Shown here piece by piece: positions 1-8,130 of a stretch of 42,136 bases of DNA. The number at the start of each line of letters is the position of its first letter. Position 1 is the first letter of the stretch. Source of the DNA: an uncultured Microcaldota archaeon (lineage in GTDB: Archaea > Micrarchaeota > Micrarchaeia > CAILAH01). The translations under genes and the position numbers were made by a program. The notes below the pieces were generated by a model, which made no database searches, was not told the DNA's origin, and saw only the letters and a program-made list of their open reading frames with translations. The stretch spans positions 1 through 42,136 of the forward strand of contig CAILAH010000059.1 of the NCBI GenBank assembly GCA_903832205.1, written 5' to 3'.

Positions 1-1
1 G

Positions 2-229
2 AAAGTGATGGCAGATACGACGAATGTTTCAAAGTTTAGTGCGAGGCCGGGGACGGAGGCCGCAGCGATGGAGCAGGTTGACAGGAGAGTAATAATGGAG
101 AGAAGCAAGGAAATGGATGGGGGCAAGCAGATTGTTGTTGACAGAAAGGGAATGAAGATTGGGGACAGGATAAGGGTAAAGCTAATTTCTGCGGGAGTTG
201 CGTATATCAAAGGAAAACGGATAAAGTGA
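2..229 (+). CDS. C-terminal part of MtaB/CDKAL1-type tRNA methylthiotransferase (5' truncated by window)
   Basis: The reading frame is open from base 2 and continues off the left edge, so only about the last 75 residues are present. The stretch NVSKFSARPGTEAA matches the conserved 'N-S-R/K-F-S/W-x-R-x-GT-x-AA' block after the radical SAM core of MtaB/CDKAL1-type enzymes. The end (GDRIRVKLISAGVAYIKGKRI) has the look of a TRAM RNA-binding domain. Members of this family add a methylthio group to N6-threonylcarbamoyladenosine at position 37 of tRNA. The radical SAM Cys motif lies outside the window. The gene converges with the minus-strand gene ending at 258, 28 bases away. Confidence 0.75.
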   Translation, partial: KVMADTTNVSKFSARPGTEAAAMEQVDRRVIMERSKEMDGGKQIVVDRKGMKIGDRIRVKLISAGVAYIKGKRIK

Positions 230-257
230 GAAAAAAATTACGAAAGAAAAATAGGAA

Positions 258-1157
258 TTATGAGCCGGAAGAGCTTGAAGCAGTTTGCGCTGCCTTCTGG
301 TTTTGGTGGAATTCGTGCCAGCTGTCAAGCGATGCCTGCTTTCTGAACCATTCCGCACCTTCTGTAGTGAACCCTGCTGGTTGTGCCAAAAGCCTTTTCT
401 TCTCAAGCTTGTCTAAACGGCGCATTATCCCTAGAGTGGTGGTTGGTTTGAGCATCATGGCAAGATAGCCATCGACGCCGTATCTTTCCACTGCCGCATA
501 GGTTTGGTAAACGTGGCTTTCCCAAGTCAGCCTGAGGATGATGTTCTTTGTTATTGTAAATGCGATGGGGACCGCAAAAACGCTGCTTATAAGTGCGCCC
601 TTACCTGCCGTTTGCTCTATGCTCGAAACAACATTAGGGAGGCCATTATAGGCTGCAAGGGCTATGCCCAAGGAAATAAAGAAATCGCGGCCAAAGGAGC
701 CATCAACAAACCAGAAGCCCCCTGGATTATCATGGATCCCCTTATCATAAGGATTGGCACGGCTTGACGGCTCGGTTGCAATCTCGAGAAACAAGCGGTC
801 TATGTTTGGTATCCGGGTAATTAAGGAAAAACTTCCCCAGAAACACTTGGGAGGAGGGCGATACAACTGCCTTAGTATTAGAATGTTGTTCAGTGCCCAA
901 AGGCGCGCCTGCTCTGCATTCAAAACTCCGGTAAATGGCAAGTAGAGGCCTTCATCGGAAGTTGTGTTGCCGCGCATTCTGCCATAGGATACCTGGCTTT
1001 CCATCCATTCTTTGAGAGGTGCAAGCGGGACGCCTGACAGCTGGGACATACGACCTGCTACTTTGTCAGAAGTTATTTCATGATAGCGGAAAAACGTGCG
1101 GGATGCTTCCGCGAGTTTCTTGCTAGGCTGTTTGTTTCTAGCAAAAGTTGCGTTCAT
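258..1157 (-). CDS. Hypothetical protein with two predicted membrane segments
   Basis: A 299-residue protein that I do not recognise. The N-terminal half is soluble-looking and rich in Arg and aromatics. Two hydrophobic stretches lie near residues 160-175 and 193-215, and the C-terminus ends in a Ser-rich tail (AQTASSSSGS). The start ATG at 1157 is preceded on the minus strand by a TATA-like TTTTTTAAATTTG about 30 bases upstream, which suggests a short leader. Third codon positions are more AT-rich than in the neighbouring lipoprotein gene. It could be an integral membrane protein with a large N-terminal cytoplasmic domain, but no function can be assigned. Confidence 0.6.
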   Translation of the reverse strand: MNATFARNKQPSKKLAEASRTFFRYHEITSDKVAGRMSQLSGVPLAPLKEWMESQVSYGRMRGNTTSDEGLYLPFTGVLNAEQARLWALNNILILRQLYRPPPKCFWGSFSLITRIPNIDRLFLEIATEPSSRANPYDKGIHDNPGGFWFVDGSFGRDFFISLGIALAAYNGLPNVVSSIEQTAGKGALISSVFAVPIAFTITKNIILRLTWESHVYQTYAAVERYGVDGYLAMMLKPTTTLGIMRRLDKLEKKRLLAQPAGFTTEGAEWFRKQASLDSWHEFHQNQKAAQTASSSSGS

Positions 1158-1233
1158 GTGATTATTATCACTGACAAATTTAAAAAACGGAACTTATCAA
1201 GTAAGAAAAAATTACGAAAGAAAAAATAGAAAA

Positions 1234-2445
1234 TTACTGGTCGGAGCCGCCGTCCTTGTCTTCCGTGCTCACGGTCTCGAAATCTATCTTTCCGATCGTG
1301 ACCGTGTGGATGCGGGTGCCGTCGACGAGCTGCCACATCTGGCCTGAGTGGTAAAGCCCCTGCTCGGGCTCTTTGCCTGCGACGTTGATCTCGACCTCAA
1401 CCATGGTGTTGCCGTTGCTCGAGCCTATGAACGCCTTGCCCAGCTTCAGGGTGATGTTCTTGCTCACCTTGACAATGGAGCTCTCGCCGTGGTCGTTGCT
1501 GCTGTCATCAACCAGTATGCCGATTGCGACCGTTGTCTTTGCGCACAGGTCCTTGGGCGCATTCGGGTCCTGGTAGAGCTCATCGCCGAACTCTATCGGG
1601 TCCAAAACCAATTCGCCTGACTCGGTTGTGACGCTGTAGCCGTCCTTGCCAATCCTCACGCCCTCCTTTGTGAGCGTGTAATCGGGAGTTACGACCTTGA
1701 GGTCCGCAACCAGGATATCGCCCTCCTCATCCCAGGACTCGACGCCCTTTGATGTGAGCTCGACATCGAACTCGCCGACCTTGAACTTTGCTGTGCCATC
1801 TTCGCTCAAAATCATCGTGCTTGTTTCCTCGCCTGATACTGCGTTGAGCAGCACCCTGCTTGTGTAGTAGATTTCATCAACGGACTGGTCCATCAGCTTC
1901 ACGCCGTAGCCGTTCACGACCTCGGCCTTGCCTCTCGCAATAACCGTAACGTCGCCGTTCTCATCCCTCAGGAGAAGGTCGCCATTGTTGCTTGAGAGCG
2001 TTGCGGTATACTCCTTGTCGCCGATCTGCACCTTGTCGCCCATTTTTACGAAAACCTGGTTGCCCGCGACACTGAGCTTGAGAAGCACGTTTGCCGTAGT
2101 TGTTGAAATGCACTGGTGGCCCGCGTCCTGCTGGCCGCCGTCCGCGACAACTGCCGCGTCTGCGCCCGCATCAACGGGGCCTGCATCCTTGTGGCCTACA
2201 TCCAGGCTTGGAACGCCTGCATCATACAGCTGGCCTGCTTCAGGCTGCGAGGTTCCTGCATCATCCTTCACCTCTGCTGAAGAGAGGTCGGTGTTGCCCT
2301 CACATGCCATAAGGCTTCCTGCGAGCAGGAGCGCGCTAAATGCGGCGGCTGCCCTGTTGATTTTTGCCTTCTTTCCCCTAAGCAGCTTCACCTGGTTTGC
2401 ATCGATAGAATCCTTTTCCTTCACAACTGGTTTTATTTCAGACAT
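1234..2445 (-). CDS. Secreted lipoprotein with Asp-Ala-Gly-rich linker
   Basis: 403 residues. A basic n-region (about 20-31) and hydrophobic core precede a lipobox LMAC, so Cys48 would be lipidated and the protein held outside the membrane. Residues about 60-105 form a low-complexity linker with repeated DAG triplets (YDAG, KDAG, VDAG, QQDAG). The rest is beta-rich with many Val/Thr/Asp alternations and no motif I recognise. The start at 2445 is certain: an AGGAGG ribosome-binding site lies 7 bases upstream and a TATA box further upstream. DAG-rich linkers behind a lipobox are common in delta-proteobacterial lipoproteins; here this may be convergence or transfer. Confidence 0.75.
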   Translation of the reverse strand: MSEIKPVVKEKDSIDANQVKLLRGKKAKINRAAAAFSALLLAGSLMACEGNTDLSSAEVKDDAGTSQPEAGQLYDAGVPSLDVGHKDAGPVDAGADAAVVADGGQQDAGHQCISTTTANVLLKLSVAGNQVFVKMGDKVQIGDKEYTATLSSNNGDLLLRDENGDVTVIARGKAEVVNGYGVKLMDQSVDEIYYTSRVLLNAVSGEETSTMILSEDGTAKFKVGEFDVELTSKGVESWDEEGDILVADLKVVTPDYTLTKEGVRIGKDGYSVTTESGELVLDPIEFGDELYQDPNAPKDLCAKTTVAIGILVDDSSNDHGESSIVKVSKNITLKLGKAFIGSSNGNTMVEVEINVAGKEPEQGLYHSGQMWQLVDGTRIHTVTIGKIDFETVSTEDKDGGSDQ

Positions 2446-2452
2446 TAAACAA

Positions 2453-2491
2453 CCTCCTAGTGATTTTTAGGACGTGCCGATGTTTATAAAC
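2453..2491 (-). promoter_or_regulatory. TATA box and Shine-Dalgarno of the DAG-rich lipoprotein gene
   Basis: On the minus strand TTTATAAACA (2482-2491) stands about 40 bases before the ATG at 2445, and AGGAGG (2453-2458) stands 7 bases before it. This is a clear archaeal promoter followed by a short leader with a strong ribosome-binding site. Confidence 0.7.
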
Positions 2492-2597
2492 GTTTCCATT
2501 GGCGCAAAACCGCAGGGCGGTATGCAAATGCCCCCTTCCAATTCGGTGGCTAGCTTATTGCTACTGTTTTTTATTAGTTGATATGCATAATCTATGC

Positions 2598-3572
2598 ATG
2601 AATGAGGCGAAGTACATCCCCTGGACAGAGAAGTACAGGCCGGCCAGGGTCAGCGACATTGCAGGGCAGAAGGAGATAGTGGAGCGCCTCGAGTCCTATG
2701 TGAGGGAGAAAAACCTTCCAAATCTTCTATTTGCCGGGCCTGCAGGGGTGGGAAAGACCACCGCGGCCATTGCCATTGCAAAGGAATTGTACGGGAAAGA
2801 GTTCAGGGAAAGCTTTTTGGAATTGAACGCGAGCGATGAGCGCGGCATTGATATTGTCAGGGGCAAGATAAAGGATTTTGCAAGGTCGGTGCCCATAGCG
2901 AACGTGCCGTTCAAGATCATATTCCTGGATGAGGCGGATGCGCTCACATCCGACGCGCAGAATGCGCTCAGGAGGACGATGGAAATGTACGCCAACGTCA
3001 CCAGGTTCATACTTTCATGCAACTATTCATCCAAGATAATCGAGCCCATACAGAGCAGGTGCGCCATGTTCAGGTTCACCCAGCTGAAGAGCGAGGACAT
3101 CGAGAAGATGATACACCACATCTCAAAGGCGGAGGAGATGCAGCTGCCAAAGGAGGCGGTGGACGCGCTCATTGATGTGGGCGAAGGCGACATGAGAAAG
3201 ACTATCACGCTCCTGCAGAGCGCAGCGCTCTACTCAAAGAAGATTACCGAGAAGCAGGTTTACGGGCTTGCCGCAAAGGCGAAGCCGAAGGAGATTTCAG
3301 AGATAATCGAGAAGGCCTATGCGGGCGAGTTCGCAGAGTCGAGGAAGATGCTTGAGAAAGTGATGGTCGGCTATGGGATGAGCGGGCAGGACGTGCTCGA
3401 CCAGATATATTCGGAGATTGTGAAGATGAACATCCCGGACATGGCCAAGGTGCGGCTCGTTGACAAGGTGGGCGAGTACAACTTCAGGCTTTCGGAAGGC
3501 GCGGATGAGAGGATACAGATTACCGCGCTGCTTGCGCAGATTTCATTGGAAGGGCGGACGGAGAAAAAATAA
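2598..3572 (+). CDS. rfcS: Replication factor C small subunit (clamp loader ATPase)
   Basis: 324 residues from the chosen ATG, the usual length for archaeal RFC small subunits. It is an AAA+ ATPase that, with the large subunit, opens and loads the PCNA clamp at primer-template junctions. Visible motifs are the N-terminal WTEKYRP box (residues 9-15), Walker A GPAGVGKT (47-54), Walker B DEAD (111-114) and the SRC arginine-finger motif (153-155). The ATG at 2583 would add only MHNLC; 2598 is preferred because family members begin just before 'PWTEKYRP'. No intein is present. The lipoprotein at 3670 follows on the same strand after 97 bases. Confidence 0.95.
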   Translation: MNEAKYIPWTEKYRPARVSDIAGQKEIVERLESYVREKNLPNLLFAGPAGVGKTTAAIAIAKELYGKEFRESFLELNASDERGIDIVRGKIKDFARSVPIANVPFKIIFLDEADALTSDAQNALRRTMEMYANVTRFILSCNYSSKIIEPIQSRCAMFRFTQLKSEDIEKMIHHISKAEEMQLPKEAVDALIDVGEGDMRKTITLLQSAALYSKKITEKQVYGLAAKAKPKEISEIIEKAYAGEFAESRKMLEKVMVGYGMSGQDVLDQIYSEIVKMNIPDMAKVRLVDKVGEYNFRLSEGADERIQITALLAQISLEGRTEKK

Positions 3573-3669
3573 TGATACGCCAAGGGAAGAGGGCGGGCAG
3601 GAAAAAAGCAATGAAGTGCATGGAAGAGGACAGATGAGAAAAATGATGATTATGAAAGAGGGGATTTGA

Positions 3670-4230
3670 ATGGGTAAGTCGCTGTTGTTTATCATATTGC
3701 TGGTTGCCGGCATTGCCGTGTTCACGGCCGGATGCATAAAGCCGCAGGACGGCTCGGATACCATGACGTTCGAGAAATCCATCATAAATGATGCCAAGGC
3801 CAGATATCCTGACGCAAACATCGTGGAGATTGAGGGCTCTGAAATGAGTGCCGGCGTCAACATGACAAACGTGCGCGTCTCATTTGGCATTGGCACCATC
3901 TGCCCCTCCAGGATGAGGCTGAGGTACAAGAACACGTTCGGCTATGAGACGGGCGTGCCGACCTACATAGTGAAGGACTGCGAGTACAAGTGCGAGGGCA
4001 ACTGCATAATCACGGGCGAGGAAGAGGCAATCATTGCTGCGCACAAGCTGCCCGGGACCGAGCAGGTGCAGGCATTCATTGGCGACGGGACGGGGATTAA
4101 GACTTCCGCGGCATACTCTGCGGAGTTTGGCACCTGGCTGGTCACATTCAACAGGCAGTCGGATGGCTCAAAGATGGTTGTGAAGCTGACCTCAATGAAT
4201 CCAAGCGTGCTTCAGATTGAAATGGAATAG
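3670..4230 (+). CDS. Small lipoprotein of unknown function
   Basis: 186 residues. A hydrophobic signal segment ends in the lipobox TAGC at about residue 22, predicting a lipid-anchored extracellular protein. The mature part has four Cys (CPSRM; CEYKCEGNC) that may form disulfides, and an alpha/beta C-terminal region. I do not recognise the family. A GAGGGG ribosome-binding site at 3659-3664 supports the start at 3670. The membrane-protein gene at 4239 begins 8 bases after the stop, so the two are probably co-transcribed. Confidence 0.75.
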   Translation: MGKSLLFIILLVAGIAVFTAGCIKPQDGSDTMTFEKSIINDAKARYPDANIVEIEGSEMSAGVNMTNVRVSFGIGTICPSRMRLRYKNTFGYETGVPTYIVKDCEYKCEGNCIITGEEEAIIAAHKLPGTEQVQAFIGDGTGIKTSAAYSAEFGTWLVTFNRQSDGSKMVVKLTSMNPSVLQIEME

Positions 4231-4238
4231 GTGGTAAA

Positions 4239-4709
4239 ATGAAACTGAATGCGAAAATAAGCCCGGAAGAACTGAAGAAGGATTACCCGACCCTTTGGGA
4301 TGTGGGGCAGAAAACAAAAAGGCTTGCCCCGATAATGCTCGGTTCCTACATTCTTATGTTTGTTTTCTTCATAATAGCTTACGCCGTTTTGAAGAGCAGC
4401 AATCTCGCAGCATTCGTTTTTGGCCTGGGAATCACGATCATTAGCTTATCCGGAATTTACTCGTACTTCGTCATTTTACCAAAAAGCGCGCAATACGGGA
4501 AAGAACTAAATGAGCTGGCGCAAAAATTGATGAAACAGGATAAAAACGCCACAACAGAAGCTACTGCGAAGCTAATAGGGTTGCAATATAGTGTATCGAA
4601 AACTCCCGGGCTCCTGACTTTCAACTCTCTAATGGCACTATTGTTTTCAGTAGTCGGGCTTCTGTTCGGAATATTTATGATGGTCGGGGGCATCCTATTT
4701 AAGTTATAG
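4239..4709 (+). CDS. Hypothetical four-helix membrane protein
   Basis: 156 residues with four hydrophobic segments arranged in two hairpins (about residues 31-51, 55-76, 125-142 and 144-155) separated by a polar cytoplasmic-looking loop rich in Lys and Glu. GGTGG at 4230-4234 serves as ribosome-binding site just after the stop of the preceding lipoprotein, indicating an operon. Base composition is more AT-rich than upstream, as in the next gene. No family is recognised. Confidence 0.7.
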   Translation: MKLNAKISPEELKKDYPTLWDVGQKTKRLAPIMLGSYILMFVFFIIAYAVLKSSNLAAFVFGLGITIISLSGIYSYFVILPKSAQYGKELNELAQKLMKQDKNATTEATAKLIGLQYSVSKTPGLLTFNSLMALLFSVVGLLFGIFMMVGGILFKL

Positions 4710-4803
4710 GCTTCTTTTTCCCAAATTCTACGTTCTTGTGCAGGAAGATGCAACTTGACATAGAGATTTAATGATTATACTGAAACTATATGCGGTAACC
4801 CAC

Positions 4804-6120
4804 ATGCGAATCGACAGATTTTACTTCATCGTTTTCTTGGTTTTAGGAGCTTTGTTATTCGGATGCACTCAGCCAACTTACAAAGGTTGTGCATATGATA
4901 ATCCAACTTGTGGCCAGGATCATTTATGTACAAATAATACCTGTGTTCTTAGGCAAGGCTGCCAGTATGCCAATCCTTCTTGTTCTCCAGGTTATGATTG
5001 CATTTCCAATGACTGTGTCTTAAGTGAAAGGGATCCGCTAAATAAAATCAACTCATTGTTTAACCAGGCAGATTATTCCCAACAAGGCTTCATGTATTAT
5101 GCCGCCGATTTATACAAGGAAGGCCTTTTCCCTTCCCTGCCGTATTTGACCCCGATAAAGAACCAGGGCAATAGAGGCAATTGTTGGGCATTTACCCAAG
5201 TGGCCGCTGCTGAAATATTTTCACTTAACAGGCCAGACCTATCGGAACAAAATTATGTTTTCTGGAGATATGCCACAGGACGGCCCGCACCAGAATTAGG
5301 AGTGCCCATTGGCCTTGAAAGCGAATGGCCTTACAATCCTGCTCTTTGTAAGGCTCCCCCCTATTACGAAGGAAATTCCCAGATGGGCGAATATGTTGTT
5401 TCAGGCCAAACCTTTCCCTGTGGCCTGCCGGATGTTCCCAGCCCGTCCTGGACTGATGGGAAACACAGCAGCGTAAGTGGGAATACTGTCACCTACACGG
5501 GTGGAGGGATTCCCAGCGGAACAATGGGGGATGGCCAAGGAATCATTGTTGATGATACCACAATCCAATCATATGTGCCAATTAATAGCAAGTTCGGAAG
5601 ATGCATGATTGGCCAATCACTAAATATAGACCATCCAACCGACAAAGATATGGAGAAAATAATTACCCTCCTTATTGACCTTAGGTATCTGGTCGGGGTC
5701 GATATTTACAATATGAACGAAATATCTCCTCAAGGGTTTGTTCACGGCGGCATTACGGAATCAAGCCAACACGAGGTTCTCCTGATTGGATTCGTGCCTA
5801 ATGCAAAAGTACCGAATGAAGTTAAACAAAACCCATACTATAGCAGCGGCGAAGTAGGATATTTCATAGCCAAAAACTCAGCGACAACAGGCAGTGGAGA
5901 TTATGGATTTATTTATTTCCCCTATTCGTGGCTTAAGGCCAACATGTGGAGTGCCAGTGAATACAGATATGATGTTAATTCAACAATTTATCAAGATTGC
6001 CCTAAAAGGCCAGATGCAGGTGTTCCAACAGATATTCCTGTGGGCGATTCACCATGTAAATCTGGATTTGACTGTTATACCAATCAATTATGCAATAATG
6101 GCTTTTGCCAGAATTCATAA
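4804..6120 (+). CDS. Secreted papain-like (C1A) cysteine protease lipoprotein
   Basis: 438 residues from the ATG at 4804, chosen because it gives a clean signal peptide with lipobox LFGC (Cys21). Short Cys-rich modules follow (about residues 29-72). The protease core holds QGNRGNCWAF with nucleophile Cys about 127, the His in SSQHEVLLIGF (about 323) and the Asn in FIAKNS (about 358), which is the Cys-His-Asn triad of papain-family peptidases. A large insertion separates Cys and His, and the end carries another Cys-rich module. The substrate is unknown; the lipid anchor places it on the cell surface. Codon third positions are markedly AT-rich compared with genes on either side, which suggests acquisition by transfer. 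Confidence 0.88.
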   Translation: MRIDRFYFIVFLVLGALLFGCTQPTYKGCAYDNPTCGQDHLCTNNTCVLRQGCQYANPSCSPGYDCISNDCVLSERDPLNKINSLFNQADYSQQGFMYYAADLYKEGLFPSLPYLTPIKNQGNRGNCWAFTQVAAAEIFSLNRPDLSEQNYVFWRYATGRPAPELGVPIGLESEWPYNPALCKAPPYYEGNSQMGEYVVSGQTFPCGLPDVPSPSWTDGKHSSVSGNTVTYTGGGIPSGTMGDGQGIIVDDTTIQSYVPINSKFGRCMIGQSLNIDHPTDKDMEKIITLLIDLRYLVGVDIYNMNEISPQGFVHGGITESSQHEVLLIGFVPNAKVPNEVKQNPYYSSGEVGYFIAKNSATTGSGDYGFIYFPYSWLKANMWSASEYRYDVNSTIYQDCPKRPDAGVPTDIPVGDSPCKSGFDCYTNQLCNNGFCQNS

Positions 6121-6144
6121 CTGAAATGGCACTTATGTTATCCG

Positions 6145-8094
6145 TTATTTTTCCCAGGGCTTCTTTTTCTTGAATACCTGCTTCAGCCCAAAGATTATCA
6201 GGGCCAGGATAATGGCGCCGAATATTACGGCCGCCGCGCTCAGCATGGTGAGGAAATTCGCGTCCTCGGCAATCTTTTTCTGCGCATTCAGCTCCTTTAC
6301 GGCCTCATCGGCATACTGCTCTGCGAGCACGGGGTCGTCATAGAGCACCGAGGTTGCATTTGCGATGAGCGCGGAGGCCCTCGCGGTGTCTGCCGAGAGC
6401 TTCTTTGAATTGTTCAGCTCGGTGAACAATGCCTGCGCCTGCGCAATGCTGCTGTTTGCGGAAATGAACGCGCCCTTCTTTGCATTGAGCAGCGACTGGG
6501 CATCGCTCAACTTTGAGACGAGCTCGGTGAGCTTTGTGTAGGCCGTGTCCAGCTCATAATTATCAATGTCCTCGCCGGTCGTGTTAAGCAGGAACTCGAT
6601 GCGGTCCGCCGTGTAGGGAACCTTATAGTAGTCAAGCTCCGACCGTATCTGCGCGTAGGTCTGCTGCGCATCCGTAAGCTGCGACTTGTAATTGTCGATG
6701 CGCTGGTTTTCAACGCCTTCTTCCGAGTCCTGCACATGGGAGAGCGACGCATAGCGGATCTCAAGCTCTTTGAGCATTACGTTCGCATCCGCATAATTCC
6801 CGCTGTCGATGTTATTGTTAACTGAAGTGAGCTCCAGGAATATCTTGTTTGCCGCATACTGGAGCGAGCCGGAGAGGTTCGCCGAAAGCGCCTGCGTGTT
6901 TGCGGCAAGCGCAGTGCTGCGGTTCTGCAGGTTCGCCTTTACCTGCGGGCCGAGGAAAGACGCATCGCCCTCAAGCTGCGGGCCGATGCCCTTCAGCGTG
7001 GAGTAGGCAACGTCATACTTGGAATCGTTGAGCTGTGCGAATGCGGCCGCAAGCGCGGTCCTATAGGTTGGGCACCTGTCTATTGTGTTTATCTTGATAT
7101 CACTCGCAACGGTGTAGAGGCTGCATACCGCATCAACTTTCTTGGATGTTTCCGCAAAGAGCGAGACGACATCACCTTCGCCGAGCAGGCTTGACTTGTT
7201 CAGGTAGAGAATGATGAGCGACTGGTTCTTGTAGTCAGTCACATAGAGCTGGTCCCCTGATGGGAATATGCCGGAGATTTGCTTGAACTTGTAGGTTGAG
7301 TTGTCAATGGAGTAGACCACGCGGCCGTCAGATTTGAGCAGGACCTCTATGGATGTCTTTTCGTTCTGCACCACGTATATGTAATCCGCATCGACCGCCA
7401 CAAAATGCGGGTTGGAAAGCGTGCTGCCCGAGCTGCCCCTGCCGTATGATTGCGAGTAATTTTCCTCATTTGTGAATACGGCAATCCTGTTGTTCTCCGT
7501 GTCCGCAATGTATATGGTGTCGTTGTAAACGAAAAGGCCTTCGGGGTACTTGAAGATGGCATCGCCGATTCCCAGGTAGTTCCAGCTTATGCTGCTCTTG
7601 AACACGTACTTGTTGGGGCTGTACTCCGAGAGCACGTTTACCTGGCCTTTGTCGCGGTCAAGCATGTAAATTGTGTCCTTGGATGCGGCAATGGCCGCCG
7701 GGTACTGGAGCGCGTAGGATTCGCTGTCGCCCTTGAACTTGAACTCGCCCGTGTTCTTGTCGAACTTGAACACCTTGCTTCCCTTGTCGAGCACGTAGAG
7801 GTAATCGCCGTCAACCCATGCACTAACCACGTTGGACATGTAATCGTCAACGCCCGGCCCCACCGCGCCGAAAGACTTGCTTGTGCGGAACTTTCCTGTG
7901 GGCTCTATGTAGTACTTGTACACGAGGCGGTCGTCGTTATACCAAATGTAAATGTAGCTGCCGTCAACGAATACGCCCTGCGGGTGCAGGTCCGAGCGCG
8001 GCACATAGGTGCTGTTAAGCTCGAACCTTGCGGCGCACGCTAGCGGCATAATAAGAAGCAGCGCGAAGAGCGCAATAATTATTTTTTTCATCAT
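6145..8094 (-). CDS. Surface protein: beta-propeller, coiled coil and C-terminal membrane anchor
   Basis: 649 residues from the ATG at 8094, which starts the signal peptide (MMKKIII...LACA). Residues about 25-320 contain repeated 'Y-I-Y/Y-V-x-D' blades typical of NHL/beta-propeller proteins. About 330-610 is helical and rich in Ala, Gln, Leu and Asn, probably a long coiled coil. One transmembrane helix near the C-terminus is followed by KKKKPWEK. The design suggests a ligand-binding propeller held away from the membrane. On the minus strand AGGGGG lies 7-12 bases before the start. It follows aIF5B on the same strand after 36 bases. The exact function is unknown. Confidence 0.8.
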   Translation of the reverse strand: MMKKIIIALFALLLIMPLACAARFELNSTYVPRSDLHPQGVFVDGSYIYIWYNDDRLVYKYYIEPTGKFRTSKSFGAVGPGVDDYMSNVVSAWVDGDYLYVLDKGSKVFKFDKNTGEFKFKGDSESYALQYPAAIAASKDTIYMLDRDKGQVNVLSEYSPNKYVFKSSISWNYLGIGDAIFKYPEGLFVYNDTIYIADTENNRIAVFTNEENYSQSYGRGSSGSTLSNPHFVAVDADYIYVVQNEKTSIEVLLKSDGRVVYSIDNSTYKFKQISGIFPSGDQLYVTDYKNQSLIILYLNKSSLLGEGDVVSLFAETSKKVDAVCSLYTVASDIKINTIDRCPTYRTALAAAFAQLNDSKYDVAYSTLKGIGPQLEGDASFLGPQVKANLQNRSTALAANTQALSANLSGSLQYAANKIFLELTSVNNNIDSGNYADANVMLKELEIRYASLSHVQDSEEGVENQRIDNYKSQLTDAQQTYAQIRSELDYYKVPYTADRIEFLLNTTGEDIDNYELDTAYTKLTELVSKLSDAQSLLNAKKGAFISANSSIAQAQALFTELNNSKKLSADTARASALIANATSVLYDDPVLAEQYADEAVKELNAQKKIAEDANFLTMLSAAAVIFGAIILALIIFGLKQVFKKKKPWEK

Positions 8095-8130
8095 AAACAA
8101 CAACCCCCTATATTTTGAACTATACACGGC

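Noticed and set aside
7450-8043. 197-codon plus-strand frame opposite the beta-propeller gene
   Set aside because: It is the complement of a well-supported gene; its long run comes from the codon bias of the real strand.
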